From Thermoanaerobaculia bacterium (GTDB taxonomy: Bacteria > Acidobacteriota > Thermoanaerobaculia > Multivoradales > JAHEKO01): a stretch of 64,000 bases of DNA. Shown here one piece after another: positions 26,679 through 36,362 of the stretch. The notes below the pieces were generated by a model. It saw nothing but the letters and a program-made list of their open reading frames with translations, was not told where the DNA came from and did not search any database. The translations under genes were made by a program, and so were the position numbers. Position 1 is the first letter of the stretch; every line of letters begins with the position of its first letter. The stretch is from NCBI GenBank assembly GCA_947259925.1, contig CAMYOG010000010.1, forward strand, positions 1 to 64,000. Reading direction: 5' to 3'.

Positions 26679-26773
26679 AGCTCCGGCTCAGCCTTGCCGG
26701 CTCACCAGAATTGAGAGATGGCCGATCCGTGGAGCGGCCATGATCCGAGAACGGATCGTCTGGCCGGCCCGAG

Positions 26774-28990
26774 CTAACCGAGTACCTGAAAACCGCTCGA
26801 GGCGACTGATGTCTGGCCGCTGTCGAGATCCTGGAGCTCGAGCTCCAGACGGTAGTCGCCCGCTTTCAGGCCCTCGGTCGTCAGCCGGCCGATCAGTCGG
26901 ATCTCGCCACCTCCGGCGTCCGAGCGATGCTGCCACTCGAGCGCTCCCGCGACCTCCTCGCCGTCCCCATCCAGCACTCGATAGGTCAAGTCGGGACTCC
27001 CGCCGTCTACCTGGTAGAGCGTCACCATCACGTGGCGTGCCTCGCCGCGGCGGAGGCGCGGCGCGAGGTCCGGCAGGACGGTCACGTCCTCGAACCTGAA
27101 GGCGCCGGCGACCTCAGCCGCTGCTGGCGCCTGCAGGCGCAGGGGAGAGAAGTCACTCGGGTGGAGCAATAGCGGCGGCAGGACAATGGGGCCGCCTTCG
27201 GCGGCGTTCGCGGCGGCGACGGTCACCGTGGAAAGGAAGTCCTTGCTGCTCGGCTCGAGGCGCACGCGGACCCGCACGCGATGCTCTCCGGGGGGAACCT
27301 CGACCGCACCCAGGAACCGTAGGGGCCCCTCGGCGAGCTTCGCGCCCACCCGTTCGAGGTTGAGCTGCAGCCGCTGTGAGAGGACGTCGTGCACCGACCG
27401 GTCGTGGTTCAGCACGTAGGCCTGGATCGTGAGCTGGGCGGCCTCGCCGCCGCGCTCCAGGAGCGCTGAGCCGTCGATCTCGAGCAACAGGGGGACCGTC
27501 CGCTTCGAGTCACTAGAGGGCACCGGGTACGCCATCAGCGAAACGGCGAGCTCGTCGATGTGCCGGTCTCCGAACAGCATGTCGGCCTCGTCCAGCCTCT
27601 TTTCGAGCTCGCTCCGCTCGCTGGCCGGCTTGGGCTCGTAGTAGCCGGGGCGGTGCAACAGGCGGCCCTTTCCAGCTCCCTCCTGCAGGCGAACCTCGAG
27701 GCGGTGATACTTGCCGCTCTCCCTCTCGACGGTAGGCTGGATCACCAGCAGATAGGTCACCGCCGAGCGCTCGATCAGATCGCCGGTCGCCTGCCCGAAG
27801 TCGTTGTAGTTCTCGAGCAGTTGGCCGCCGGTGTCGTTGGCGAGCATGAAGAGGATCTGCGCCTCGAAGCCGACACCCCTCGGCGGCGGGGCGAAGCGCT
27901 CGAACCCCCCGATCAGCTGGGTTCCGGCAGGATCCACGTCTTGCAGCGCCGATCTCTCCGTCGCTGCGAGCGTATCGGGAACGCCGACGGTGTCGACGGC
28001 CTCGACCCGCCAGCCAGTGGCACGAAACGTCGAGACCAGTCGATCGAGCCGATTCAGGGCTCGCGCCCCGATGCAGTCGGGGAACGGGTGCGAGAAATAG
28101 ACGAAGTGTTTTGGCTCGGGGACGCCACGTAGCAAGGTCGCCATCTCGCCGAGCTCGTCCGCGCGGTCGATGATGCGATCCTCACACGCCGCGGTCGCCA
28201 GCTCGCTCATGTCGCTCAGCTCGTTCACCAGCCCGTCGGAGCCGCCTTCGCCGCCAGGGCTCAGCCCGCCGCCGCTGCCCACTAGCTCGTTGTAACCCCG
28301 GAGCGAGGCGGTCGGCAGGTCGCTCGCCGAGATCACCAGGCCGGCCGCGGACCCGAACTGGCGGGTGAGGCGGGCGACTGTGGTGCGGGCGTCGGAAGTG
28401 CTGTCGCCGCCGACCTCGAGGTCGGTCAGGATCTCCGTGGCGCGCTTCTGATCGCGGTCCAGCAGCGCATCGACGAAGTCGAGCCCCGCCTCGAGGAGCT
28501 CGCGGTCCCGGGTGAAGCCGATCAACACCTGGGGACCGCTGCTTCCCGTGTGGAGGCCGACCGCTGCCCGGTCCTGCGGGTGCAGCTGCTCGCGCACCAT
28601 GCGGCGGGCTCCCCGGAGCGCGCGTACCATTTCGAACTGATCCTCGAACTCGAAGAAGTCGAGGTTGAAGAGCAGCAGGAACTGGCGACCGCGGCTGGGC
28701 TTCTGGACGGCGGGCACCGCCGTCGTCTCAGCTGGCGCCTGGTCGCGTGCTTCGGTCTCCACCCGCGTCAGATCGACGACCTCGAAGCCGACGATCTCCT
28801 GCGGCTGGCCGCGGTCGAGCACCTCGAAGTCGGCGGCGGTCAGACCGCGCACCGGATGCCCATTGCGCAACACCTGCACCGGGATCTCGACCACCATCAC
28901 CGAGATGTCCTCGGAGAACGTCTGTGCTCGGACGAGGTCGCCGGCGAGCAAGGAAATGGACAACGCCCACACCAGGACGGGGTAGTTCAT
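26774..28990 (-). CDS. VWFA-related secreted protein (Acidobacteria-associated type)
   Basis: A 738-residue exported protein: signal peptide LVWALSISLLAGDLVRAQ, then a start typical of the VWFA-related Acidobacterial domain (ISVMVVEIPVQVLRNGHPV, TAADFEVLDRGQPQEI) and the von Willebrand A-like strand FLLLFNLDFFEFED. The canonical DxSxS MIDAS is replaced by NLDFFE, as is common in this group. The C-terminal half is beta-rich with no recognised domain. Function unknown; surface binding or scaffold roles are assumed for the family. ATG 28990; monocistronic. Confidence 0.82.
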   Translation of the reverse strand: MNYPVLVWALSISLLAGDLVRAQTFSEDISVMVVEIPVQVLRNGHPVRGLTAADFEVLDRGQPQEIVGFEVVDLTRVETEARDQAPAETTAVPAVQKPSRGRQFLLLFNLDFFEFEDQFEMVRALRGARRMVREQLHPQDRAAVGLHTGSSGPQVLIGFTRDRELLEAGLDFVDALLDRDQKRATEILTDLEVGGDSTSDARTTVARLTRQFGSAAGLVISASDLPTASLRGYNELVGSGGGLSPGGEGGSDGLVNELSDMSELATAACEDRIIDRADELGEMATLLRGVPEPKHFVYFSHPFPDCIGARALNRLDRLVSTFRATGWRVEAVDTVGVPDTLAATERSALQDVDPAGTQLIGGFERFAPPPRGVGFEAQILFMLANDTGGQLLENYNDFGQATGDLIERSAVTYLLVIQPTVERESGKYHRLEVRLQEGAGKGRLLHRPGYYEPKPASERSELEKRLDEADMLFGDRHIDELAVSLMAYPVPSSDSKRTVPLLLEIDGSALLERGGEAAQLTIQAYVLNHDRSVHDVLSQRLQLNLERVGAKLAEGPLRFLGAVEVPPGEHRVRVRVRLEPSSKDFLSTVTVAAANAAEGGPIVLPPLLLHPSDFSPLRLQAPAAAEVAGAFRFEDVTVLPDLAPRLRRGEARHVMVTLYQVDGGSPDLTYRVLDGDGEEVAGALEWQHRSDAGGGEIRLIGRLTTEGLKAGDYRLELELQDLDSGQTSVASSGFQVLG

Positions 28991-29462
28991 ACGGTTCAGC
29001 CTCGAGGAGTGAACATTACTGCTCTATCAAGCACGGCGCATGCCAGGGCTCGAGTCGGCCCCAGCTTGTCTGCAGGACGGAGTCGAGCATGAGGAACTGT
29101 CAAGCGTCTCTTCCCGAACGCATGGCACTTGGTGAGGGCAGCACTTGGTGAGGGCACTTGGTGAGGGTCGGGACTCTCCGATGACGCGCGTGGCGCCTCC
29201 CTGGGGCACCTTTGGGGAGTTCTCCTTGTAGGCCTCTTCCTACAGGGCTGTACGGCGAGTACTTACAAACCTTGTGGGCACGCACCGATAAGAAGGAAAG
29301 GATCGGGCGGCTACACTGGCCGTGTGCGCCGCCGGGGACTTGGAACACCCCACCACAGAGCGCTACAGCGTCGCCAGATCCTGGCTTCGAAAAACCGAGA
29401 CACGTCTTCGTAATCGACGCCAGGATTCTGCAACAAAGCGGCTCGGCCAGGAGGAGGGCGCC
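28991..29462. other. intergenic with short direct repeats
   Basis: Apart from the satellite at 29126-29168 and a small inverted repeat near 29225-29245 (TGTAGG...CCTACA), I see no gene. The sequence leads into a response-regulator remnant. Confidence 0.45.
29126..29168 (+). repeat. triplicate CACTTGGTGAGGG satellite
   Basis: Three head-to-tail copies of CACTTGGTGAGGG with 1-3 nt spacers. They are not part of a recognisable gene. Confidence 0.8.
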
Positions 29463-29605
29463 ACGATCCGGCTGATGATCGTCGGTGATCACCCGGTCGT
29501 GCGTGAGGGTTTCGGCGGCTCGTGTCGGAGACTCCCGACATGACCGCGATCGCCGAGGTGGGCACCGGCGGCGAGGTTCTGGAGCGGGCCGTTGGCCCGT
29601 CTTTT
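29463..29605 (+). pseudogene. frameshifted remnant of a NarL/LuxR-type response regulator receiver domain
   Basis: Frame 1 reads TIRLMIVGDHPVVREGFGG and then ends. A second frame continues LVSETPDMTAIAEVGTGGEVLERAVG. Together they match the first 45 residues of a NarL-type receiver domain (consensus IRVLIVDDHPVVREGL...TPDMEVVGEAGTGEEALER). The acidic pair DD has become GD, the start codon position is ACG after a GAGGAGG site, and the rest of the gene is missing. Downstream comes a terminator. Confidence 0.8.
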
Positions 29606-29606
29606 G
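29585..29606 (+). terminator. rho-independent terminator
   Basis: CGGGCC-GTT-GGCCCG stem followed immediately by TCTTTT. It sits at the end of the response-regulator remnant and 53 nt before the tetrahaem cytochrome start, and would isolate that gene from upstream reading. Confidence 0.75.
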
Positions 29607-29658
29607 TCATTCGTTCGCATAGTAATGTAAAGAAACAAGAGAACACCGGGGGGGCGCC

Positions 29659-30285
29659 ATGAAGAGGACTCCAGTTGTCGTTGCGGCGAGTCTTCTGGTG
29701 AGCACCGCCGGCTTCGGGGCGGTCGAGGGCACGGCTCACGACTTGAGCGGCCAAGGCCTGAATCCGACCAGCGAGGTCTGCGTGTTCTGCCATACGCCGC
29801 ACGGCGCCATTCCTGTCGTACCCCTGTGGAATCACACGCTATCGACGGAGTCCTACAGCGAGTACTCGAGTCCGACGCTCCAGGCCGAATCGGCGCCCGC
29901 TCCGCTCCAGAACAGCACCGGCGTCTCCAACCTCTGTCTCTCTTGCCACGACGGCTCGGTGGCCCTGAGCATGATGGTCAACATCCCGCCCACGGGCGAT
30001 CCCGAGATCGGCCTCATGGGCGCGGTCAGCGCCAACCTGGGCACGGATCTTTCGAACGACCACCCGATCAACATCGTCTACGACGCGGCGCTGGTGGCCC
30101 GAGACCCCGAGTTGGCCTTGCCAGGGCCCGGTGGCGCCAACCTGCCGCGCATCGAGCTCTTCGGTCCCGGAGCCAACGAGGTGCAGTGCGCCTCGTGCCA
30201 CGACCCACACGACGATTCGATCCGCCCGTTCCTGGTCAAGTCCACCGCCGGAAGCGCCCTTTGCCTGGTCTGCCACCTCAAGTAG
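29659..30285 (+). CDS. periplasmic tetrahaem c-type cytochrome
   Basis: The 208-residue exported protein has a signal peptide (VVVAASLLVSTAGFGAVEG) and four CxxCH c-haem sites: CVFCH, CLSCH, CASCH and CLVCH, the last two residues before the end. Spacing (HTPHG after the first site, a DPHDD loop after the third) fits the doubled-CxxCH/NrfH-like groups of short multihaem electron carriers. The partner is unknown; further cytochromes lie at 36.9-40.5 kb. ATG 29659 follows GGGGGG-rich sequence rather than a strong Shine-Dalgarno. A terminator just upstream means it has its own promoter. Confidence 0.87.
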   Translation: MKRTPVVVAASLLVSTAGFGAVEGTAHDLSGQGLNPTSEVCVFCHTPHGAIPVVPLWNHTLSTESYSEYSSPTLQAESAPAPLQNSTGVSNLCLSCHDGSVALSMMVNIPPTGDPEIGLMGAVSANLGTDLSNDHPINIVYDAALVARDPELALPGPGGANLPRIELFGPGANEVQCASCHDPHDDSIRPFLVKSTAGSALCLVCHLK

Positions 30286-30417
30286 GTATCACGTCCACTG
30301 CTTCCGTTCTCACAGGGCACCGTCGAGCCCGGAGCGATCCGGGGCTCGAAGCAGCGAGCCTGGCCGCGCATGGAGGGCGGACTCTGCCGCAACGACGCGC
30401 AGATCTCAGCCCTGCAG

Positions 30418-30442
30418 GCGAGGTGCCACCCACTTCGGTCGC
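30418..30442 (-). repeat. degenerate dispersed repeat, inverted orientation
   Basis: GAGGTGCCACCCACTTCGG matches the reverse complement of the repeat core with two changes. It lies between the cytochrome and the convergent SYLF gene. Confidence 0.55.
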
Positions 30443-30531
30443 ACCACAGACGGTCGCCGTCTCCTGCGGGTCGAGAGCAGTGGCGATTGGGGTTGAGTGA
30501 TGGTTCAGAACCCGAGCGACCGCGAGCTCGA

Positions 30532-31071
30532 CTAGTCGTTGAGGTCGCTGCGCCAGTACTTGGTTGCCGAGATGTCGGCGCTAGCGATCAGGCCCTTCTT
30601 GGTACGGACCAGGACCGCCATGCCGTCGTGGAAGGTCGCTTCGGCGCCGGCGCCGGCGGTGCCGGCGGCGGCACCGGCCTGGGTATCGGCCTGCCAGCCG
30701 TTGTCGACGAAGTTGTCGAACACGTTCTTGTTCTCGAACAGCATGATGACCTGATAGGTCTTGACGCCCAGGCCCAGGCCGACGCCGCCGGACGCCATCT
30801 TCATGTAGGTTCGTCGGCCGCTGGACTTGTCCACCGCCACACCGCTGCCGCCCTCGCCGGCGAGGCCGAAGGCGACCTTGGTGTTGTCGAAGACGGCATA
30901 GCCGATCGCACGACCGTAGAGCTTCCTGGCTTTCGCACTCTCTTCGAGCACTTGCCCCAGGATCTTGCTCGACCGCTCGTCGATCTTCGAGCGTTTGTCG
31001 GCCCGTCTGTCCGCGGTCAGGGTCGTGGGGACCGTGACCAGCAGCAGGGCCAGGCAAAGGAATCGCACCAT
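30532..31071 (-). CDS. SYLF/Ysc84-domain lipid-binding protein
   Basis: A 179-residue exported protein with a signal peptide (LCLALLLVTVPTTLTA) and a complete SYLF (Ysc84-like) domain: GRAIGYAVFDNTKVAFGLAGEGGSG (quoted in part), the YMKMASGGVGLGLG turn, and VIMLFENKNVFDNFVDNGW. SYLF domains bind phosphoinositides in eukaryotes; bacterial members are periplasmic and of unclear role. The C-terminal ADISATKYW is typical. Convergent with the cytochrome; the downstream side is repeat-rich. Confidence 0.88.
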   Translation of the reverse strand: MVRFLCLALLLVTVPTTLTADRRADKRSKIDERSSKILGQVLEESAKARKLYGRAIGYAVFDNTKVAFGLAGEGGSGVAVDKSSGRRTYMKMASGGVGLGLGVKTYQVIMLFENKNVFDNFVDNGWQADTQAGAAAGTAGAGAEATFHDGMAVLVRTKKGLIASADISATKYWRSDLND

Positions 31072-31142
31072 GGATGCATTCTAGCCTCAGCGACCCTGGA
31101 CTCGACGCGTCAGGCTCGTTGGTGGGCGGACACCGCTGCTCC

Positions 31143-31212
31143 TGCCCGAGAGGTGCTGCCCCGAGAGGTGCCCCGAGAGGTGCTGCCCCGAGAGGTGCCA
31201 CCCGTTTCGGGA
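31143..31212 (-). repeat. tandem GAGAGGTGC satellite ending in a dispersed-repeat core
   Basis: Four 13-15-bp units of CCCCGAGAGGTGC(TG) in a row, the last of which continues into CACCCGTTTCGGGA, a repeat core in inverted orientation. It shows how satellite and core are joined. Confidence 0.75.
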
Positions 31213-31434
31213 CGGTGCCGCGACTCGCGTCGTCGAAACTCGGGGACAGGCACGTCGACGCTCGCTCTCGCCCGAGCCAGTCCCCGAATCCCCCTCACCC
31301 TCATCACCGAGGTGCCACCCGTTTCGTGGACAGCAGTATCCCGCACTCGCCCCGCCAACTCCCGATCCTCGATTCCCCCCGGACAGTCCCGCCGTGAAAC
31401 AACCCCGGGCCTGAGGTGTCCTACTGGGGAATCG
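31213..31434. other. intergenic, repeat-bearing
   Basis: Holds another inverted core at 31306-31330 (GAGGTGCCACCCGTTTCG). No gene is recognised between the SYLF gene and the gene starting at 31435. Confidence 0.6.
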
Positions 31435-32154
31435 ATGAGAAGAGCGGTCCTCCTGGGCGCAGCGCTACTGATCGCGGTCGTGGCGATCGTGCACTGGTAC
31501 TTCGCGGATCGCGGCCGGTTCACCACCGAGCCCGAGTACACCGGCCTGGGCCGCACCGTGTCGGGCAATGATCTGGTCTCGGATCACGATCCGGCCGCCA
31601 TCCTGCGCTTCGATCCAGCGTTCGACCATCTCGGCGGGCAGAAGTTCGTGCTCTACGGCGTCGCCGATACCGAGCAGCACTTCTTCGTCGAGACCACTCC
31701 GGACGACGAATTGAAGAGCGTCTACTGGATCCAGTACGAGGCGTACCTGCCCGGCAAGCGCTACACGTACGACTACGACAGCTCGCCGCTGCGGGTGACG
31801 CTCGGGGACTACGAGTTCTACACCGACACCGAGGCGGTCGAGTTCGATCCGAACCGGAAGAGACGCCGTGGCACCGATGGTGCGATGGCGCGGCGGTTCC
31901 TCGCCGCGAGCGGCTATGTCTTTCCATCCGACTTCGCCTACGCCCGGCTGGTCTATCTGACCGACGAGTCGCGACAGAAGGAGCTGATGATCATCTTCAT
32001 CGACGATCTGGCGCCACGTGGCGTGACCGCGGCTTCGCTGGGCGAAGGGGGTGCGGATGCCGCCCTCTGGCCCGAGGTCGAGCAGGGGCACCTGGATCGG
32101 ATCAGGAGCACGCTGAAGGTGCTGCCGCTCGAGGAGAGTCCGGAGCCCGGATAG
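31435..32154 (+). CDS. hypothetical membrane-anchored protein
   Basis: Not recognised. The 239-residue product starts with a single signal anchor (AVLLGAALLIAVVAIVHWYF). A soluble domain follows, rich in aromatic residues and acidic loops (DTEQHFFVETTPDDELKSVYW, quoted in part; YTYDYDSSPLRV; YARLVYLTDESRQKELMIIFIDDL). The pattern looks like one compact alpha/beta domain facing the periplasm. ATG 31435 follows GGGGA and begins the anchor; the long upstream extension of the frame passes through repeats and the antisense of the SYLF gene. Convergent with the kinase gene at 32181. Confidence 0.65.
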   Translation: MRRAVLLGAALLIAVVAIVHWYFADRGRFTTEPEYTGLGRTVSGNDLVSDHDPAAILRFDPAFDHLGGQKFVLYGVADTEQHFFVETTPDDELKSVYWIQYEAYLPGKRYTYDYDSSPLRVTLGDYEFYTDTEAVEFDPNRKRRRGTDGAMARRFLAASGYVFPSDFAYARLVYLTDESRQKELMIIFIDDLAPRGVTAASLGEGGADAALWPEVEQGHLDRIRSTLKVLPLEESPEPG

Positions 32155-32180
32155 GGCGGAGAGCGACTGGGCGCTCCTCC

Positions 32181-35100
32181 CTAGCCTCCGGAGACGAGGC
32201 GCTGGGCGTGCTCGACCCGGTCGCGGTCGAGGTCGCCGTCCTGCCAGTAGTCGAGGAAGCGCCGGTAGAGCTCGCCGGCCTCTTCGGGCCGACCCTGGCG
32301 CTCGCTGAGCTCGGCGAGCAGATAGATGCTGCGCACGTAGTGCACCGGCTCGGCCATGCGCAGAATGGCACCGTCGACGATCTTCTCGAGGATCTCGGCG
32401 GCCTCGTCCTCGTTGCCGGCGGCCAGATGCGCTTCGGCCAGCGACGACCAGACCGGCACGTGGGGCGCCGGTGTCGGAAAGCCGTGCCCCCACGGCAGCA
32501 ATGCGCGGCCGGCCCGGTCAAGATGACCGATGGCTGCCCGGTGGTCGCCGCGCGCCAGGGCCAGTTCGCCGAGGAGTTGCGTGTGCTGACGCCTCAGGCT
32601 CTTACCGGGCCACTTGGCGGCCAGCTCGTCGAGCGCGGCGGCAGACCGCTCGGCAGCGGCGATCGAGCCCAGGTCGAGCTGGGTCAGCGCCGTCTGGTAG
32701 AGGACGTTCCCGGTCGTCTCGAGGTCGCCGCGCGCGTCCTCGAGCGCGACCGCCAGGTGTCGCTCGGCGGCCTGTGGATCGTTGTTCATCCGGCAGGCGT
32801 CGGCGGCCGCCATGTGCATCACCGCCCGCAGACCGTCGGAGTTCGGATAACTCCGGACCACCTCTTCCATCGTCGAGAGAGCGCTCCTGGCCCGACCCCG
32901 ATACAGATCCTCGTTGACCGTCAGCCAGACACCGACGAGCCGGTAGAAGAAGTTGGTCGACTCCTGCAACCGTGTCGAGGCTTGGGCCGCCTCGTCCCAC
33001 TCGTCGCGCAGGATGTGAGCTTCCCAGCGGCCTTGGAGCGCGCCGATGTCGCCGGGCCGGATCTGCTCGGCGCGATCGAAGTGCTCGAAGGCCTCCGCGA
33101 TGCGGCCGAAGTAGACGTGGTGTGAGCCGAGCGCAGCGGCCACCTGGAAGCTGTCCGGGCGTCTCTCGAGTAGCTCCCGGAGCATGCGCTCGCCGTCCTC
33201 GAACCGCCCCAGGTCGGCGTAGACGTAGGCCAGGTTGACGTAGGTGCCCTCGAACTCGGTCCCCGCCTCGATCGCCCGTTCGTAGTTGATGGCGGCCTCC
33301 TCGAAGCGCTCGAGCTGGTGAAGGTTGAGGCCCTGGTTGTTGAGCGCCGCCGTATCGAAGGGATCGAGCGCCAGCATGTTCTCGTAGGCTTCGATCTCCT
33401 TGGCGACGTCTTCGGAGCGGCGATTGTAGTAGGTCGCCTCGACGTAGTAGCGCTCGCGCGGGGTCAGTCGGTCGCGGTGCTCGAGCGCGCGCTCGGCGTA
33501 GTCGTCGGCCTCGGCGATCTGGACCAGGTTGCCGTGGGCGACCGACAGCTTGGACAGCGCCATGGCGAATCCGGAGTCGATCTCGACCGCCTTCTCGAAC
33601 AGGCCGATGGCCTCTTCATACTTGCCGTCGTTGTGGAGCCGAACGCCTTCGGAGTAGAAGCGGAAGGCCTCGAGCGAGTCGGTGGAGATGTCGCGCAGGT
33701 CGCGATCGTCCGCGGGCGAGTCGAGCTCGGCGAGCTCGAAGCGCTGCCGCACACCGCGCGAGAGATCGTCCACCAGCGTGAACAGGTTGTCGCCGGCCGG
33801 GCCCTCGACACGCTCGGTCGAGACGATCTCGCCGCTCTCGGCCTCCTGCACCTTGACGCTGATGCGGATGGTGTCGCCGGCCTTGGCGTAGCTGCCCAGG
33901 AGCACCGTGCCGACACGGGCGCGATCGGCGACTTCCTGGACCACCTCGAACGAGGTCGTACGCTCGTCGAGCCGACCGAGGTCCTTTAGGATCTGATAGA
34001 GACGGTCGGTCGAGAGCACCCGGATGTCGGGGAGCTGGGACAGATCGGTGACCAGCATGTCGGTCAGGCCGGTCCGAAGCCAGTCGAGCTCCGGGTCGCC
34101 GGTGAGGTTCTCGAAGTAGAGAACCGCCATGGAGGGCTTGGCCTCGACCGCCGATGAAGTCGAGCCGACCGCGGGCTGCTCGACCGGTCGAGTGTTGGGC
34201 CCACCGGCGAGGTAGATGCCCAGCGCGGCCAGGAGGGCGACCACCACCGCGGCGCCGGCCAGCAGAGGGGCCTTCCTGGCTTTTGGCGCGGGCGGTGCCG
34301 TCATGATCGTCGAGCTCACCGGTACGGTTTCGCCGGTCTCGATCTCGCGCTTCAGGCCCTCGAGTTCGTTGCGGACGTCCTTGGCAGTCTGGTAGCGCCG
34401 CTCGGGGTCCTTTTCCAGGCAGTGTCGAACGACCCGCGCCAGGTGGTGGGGGAGGTTGACGTTCAGGTCGGTGATCGGCGGTGGTGCGTCGCGCAGGATC
34501 GAGGAGACCAGATGAGCCGAGGTCTCGCCGGCGAACGGACGCCGACCGGTGGCGAGCTCGTAGAGGATGACGCCGAGCGAGAAGATGTCGCTGCGCGCAT
34601 CGACCGCCTTGCCTCCCACCTGCTCGGGCGACATGTAGGGCACGGTCCCCATGACCAGACCCGCCTGGGTGAGGGCTTCGGTCCGCTCCTGTCCAGCCGC
34701 CGCGGCGACGGCTTCCCCCTCAAGCTTCGCCAGCCCGAAGTCGAGGATCTTCACCCGGCCGTCGTCGGTCACCATGATGTTCGCGGGCTTGAGGTCCCGG
34801 TGAACGATGCCCTTGTCGTGCGCCGCGGCGAGAGCGTCCGACACCGGGATGGCGATCTCGAACAGCCGGTCGAGCCCCATCCCCGCCGGCGGAATCAGCT
34901 GGCCGAGCTCCTTGCCCTCGACCAGGCCCATGGTGATGAAGCGGACGCTGCCGGTCGGCAGGTCCTCGCCTCCCGGCTCGGCGATCTCGGCGGTCTCGAC
35001 CGAGTGGATGGTGACGATGTTCGGGTGATCGAGGGCGGCGATCGCTTCCGCCTCGCGCTGGAAGCGCCCGAGGTGCTCGGGATCGGAGGCGATCTCGGCC

Positions 35101-35222
35101 GAGAGGACCTTGAGCGCGACCCTGCGCTTGAGGTCCGTATCCTCGGCCAGGTAGACCGTCCCCATACCGCCCTCGCCGAGCTTCTCGAGAACCTTGTAGT
35201 GAGACAGCGTCTGGCCGATCAT
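32181..35222 (-). CDS. Ser/Thr protein kinase with CsgG-like and TPR domains
   Basis: A 1013-residue kinase. The catalytic domain is complete: GEGGMG (16-21), Lys38, HRDLKPAN (141-148), DFG (161-163) and MSPEQ. A transmembrane helix lies at about 320-339. Beyond it is a FlgO/TolB-like segment ([23 protein letters not shown], quoted in part; [18 protein letters not shown]), then about twelve TPRs to the C-terminus. The architecture is frequent in Acidobacteriota. The start is ATG 35222, opening with the same SHYKV motif as the kinase at 22954, and the two are probably paralogues. No cognate phosphatase or FHA protein is nearby. Confidence 0.9.
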   Translation of the reverse strand: MIGQTLSHYKVLEKLGEGGMGTVYLAEDTDLKRRVALKVLSAEIASDPEHLGRFQREAEAIAALDHPNIVTIHSVETAEIAEPGGEDLPTGSVRFITMGLVEGKELGQLIPPAGMGLDRLFEIAIPVSDALAAAHDKGIVHRDLKPANIMVTDDGRVKILDFGLAKLEGEAVAAAAGQERTEALTQAGLVMGTVPYMSPEQVGGKAVDARSDIFSLGVILYELATGRRPFAGETSAHLVSSILRDAPPPITDLNVNLPHHLARVVRHCLEKDPERRYQTAKDVRNELEGLKREIETGETVPVSSTIMTAPPAPKARKAPLLAGAAVVVALLAALGIYLAGGPNTRPVEQPAVGSTSSAVEAKPSMAVLYFENLTGDPELDWLRTGLTDMLVTDLSQLPDIRVLSTDRLYQILKDLGRLDERTTSFEVVQEVADRARVGTVLLGSYAKAGDTIRISVKVQEAESGEIVSTERVEGPAGDNLFTLVDDLSRGVRQRFELAELDSPADDRDLRDISTDSLEAFRFYSEGVRLHNDGKYEEAIGLFEKAVEIDSGFAMALSKLSVAHGNLVQIAEADDYAERALEHRDRLTPRERYYVEATYYNRRSEDVAKEIEAYENMLALDPFDTAALNNQGLNLHQLERFEEAAINYERAIEAGTEFEGTYVNLAYVYADLGRFEDGERMLRELLERRPDSFQVAAALGSHHVYFGRIAEAFEHFDRAEQIRPGDIGALQGRWEAHILRDEWDEAAQASTRLQESTNFFYRLVGVWLTVNEDLYRGRARSALSTMEEVVRSYPNSDGLRAVMHMAAADACRMNNDPQAAERHLAVALEDARGDLETTGNVLYQTALTQLDLGSIAAAERSAAALDELAAKWPGKSLRRQHTQLLGELALARGDHRAAIGHLDRAGRALLPWGHGFPTPAPHVPVWSSLAEAHLAAGNEDEAAEILEKIVDGAILRMAEPVHYVRSIYLLAELSERQGRPEEAGELYRRFLDYWQDGDLDRDRVEHAQRLVSGG

Positions 35223-35447
35223 GCGCCGCTGCCCGCTGCTGAGCGGACTCCCTCGCCCTCCTTTGATTACGAACTGGCCGGGATTGTACCTGACGAGCCA
35301 TCGGGCTCACGCGAGGCGACGGGTATCTGACCGGGCCGCGTCGCGGCGGGAGGCAAGCTGTCATTCGGCCGAGCCTCGCGGAGCGGAGCTCAGCCATCTA
35401 CTGGATGGCGCGGCCAGTAAGAGCGCTGCTCGGGCCGCGGAGCCCGG

Positions 35448-35786
35448 TCAAGCGTTCTCTCGCACCACCGTGACCGCAGTTCCGTAGCAGAGGACCTCGC
35501 TCACGCCGCTCATGACTTCGGTCGCGTCGTACCGCACTCCGATCGCCGCGTTGGCGCCCAGGGCCTCGGCATGATCGATCATCATGCGGAAAGCATCGGC
35601 GCGAGTCTTCTCGCAGAGTTCCGTGAAGAGCGTGATGTCCCCTCCGAACAGCGTCTGAATACTGGCCCCGAGGGTCCCGAAGATGGATCGAGACCTGACC
35701 GTGATGCCCCGGACGACCCCGTGATTGGCTGTGATCCGATAGCCGTCGAGGCTGAAGGACGTCGTCGTCATCGACTCTTGCATCAT
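35448..35786 (-). CDS. ybjQ: YbjQ-family (UPF0145) protein
   Basis: The 112-residue cytoplasmic protein has the conserved UPF0145/YbjQ pattern: GYRITANHGVVRGITVRS, FTELCEKTRADAFRMMIDHAEALGANA (quoted in part), IGVRYDATEVM and the closing EVLCYGTAVTV. These proteins form pentamers with a putative heavy-metal-binding fold; their function is not established. The ATG at 35786 is followed two codons later by other candidates (MMQESM). Small single gene between the kinase and the Cys-rich membrane peptide. Confidence 0.88.
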   Translation of the reverse strand: MMQESMTTTSFSLDGYRITANHGVVRGITVRSRSIFGTLGASIQTLFGGDITLFTELCEKTRADAFRMMIDHAEALGANAAIGVRYDATEVMSGVSEVLCYGTAVTVVRENA

Positions 35787-36055
35787 GGGGAAGTCCCTCC
35801 TCCGTCTGGCAGCCTGGAGCCGGCCGGTCTCGACCTCAAGCCCCCATCGGGTGGGCCGAGAATCTCCGCGTGAGCGGTAGCCGTGTGATCACGGGGCACG
35901 CTGCGCGAGCCTTGGGTACCAATCGGCCGACGCGGAGTGGTCGACCATCTCAATGGCTCCCTGTTCCTCGGGGGTGGCAGCTACCTGCTCCGAGGCGTGT
36001 TTCACCCGCGCCACGTCTGTGGTATTTGCTACCTAGACACCAGGGAGAACAGACG

Positions 36056-36271
36056 ATGGCACCTACAGAGTCGAGCCACGGAAGCTACATCGTGGCTGCC
36101 GCGGTGGGCGGACTGTGCGGCGGGCTCGCCGCCGTTTTCGCGACCCGGGAGCTTCCCAAGCTGCTGTCGCAGATGAAGACGCACATGCATGAGATCTGCG
36201 ATGAGAAGTGTGGCTGCCTCCACGAGGAGGCAGAGAGCGCCGGCGAGACCACCGAGCCAAGCTGCAACTGA
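36056..36271 (+). CDS. small single-span membrane protein with Cys-rich tail
   Basis: Not recognised. The 71-residue product has one transmembrane helix (about residues 11-30, VAAAVGGLCGGLAAVFA) and a C-terminal tail with CDEKCGC, His-Glu-Glu and a final Cys, which suggests metal or redox chemistry. ATG 36056 is preceded by CAGGGAG. The next gene begins 91 nt downstream with its own Shine-Dalgarno and is also cysteine-containing, so the two may work together. Confidence 0.65.
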   Translation: MAPTESSHGSYIVAAAVGGLCGGLAAVFATRELPKLLSQMKTHMHEICDEKCGCLHEEAESAGETTEPSCN

Positions 36272-36362
36272 GAGCGACAGCGCGCTCTGGCGATCATCAG
36301 TTGTTTGTTGATCTGGCGCCGACACCCTCAGTATCTGTCTGCGGACACGAAAGGAGTGACCG

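Noticed and set aside
29600..29658. GEMM-type riboswitch before the tetrahaem cytochrome
   Set aside because: Sought because such cytochromes are riboswitch targets in Geobacter, but no GCAAAGC core or closing segment is present; only a terminator is.
30370..31434. N-terminal extension of the gene at 31435
   Set aside because: It runs antisense through the SYLF gene and through repeats; the signal anchor and Shine-Dalgarno are at 31435.
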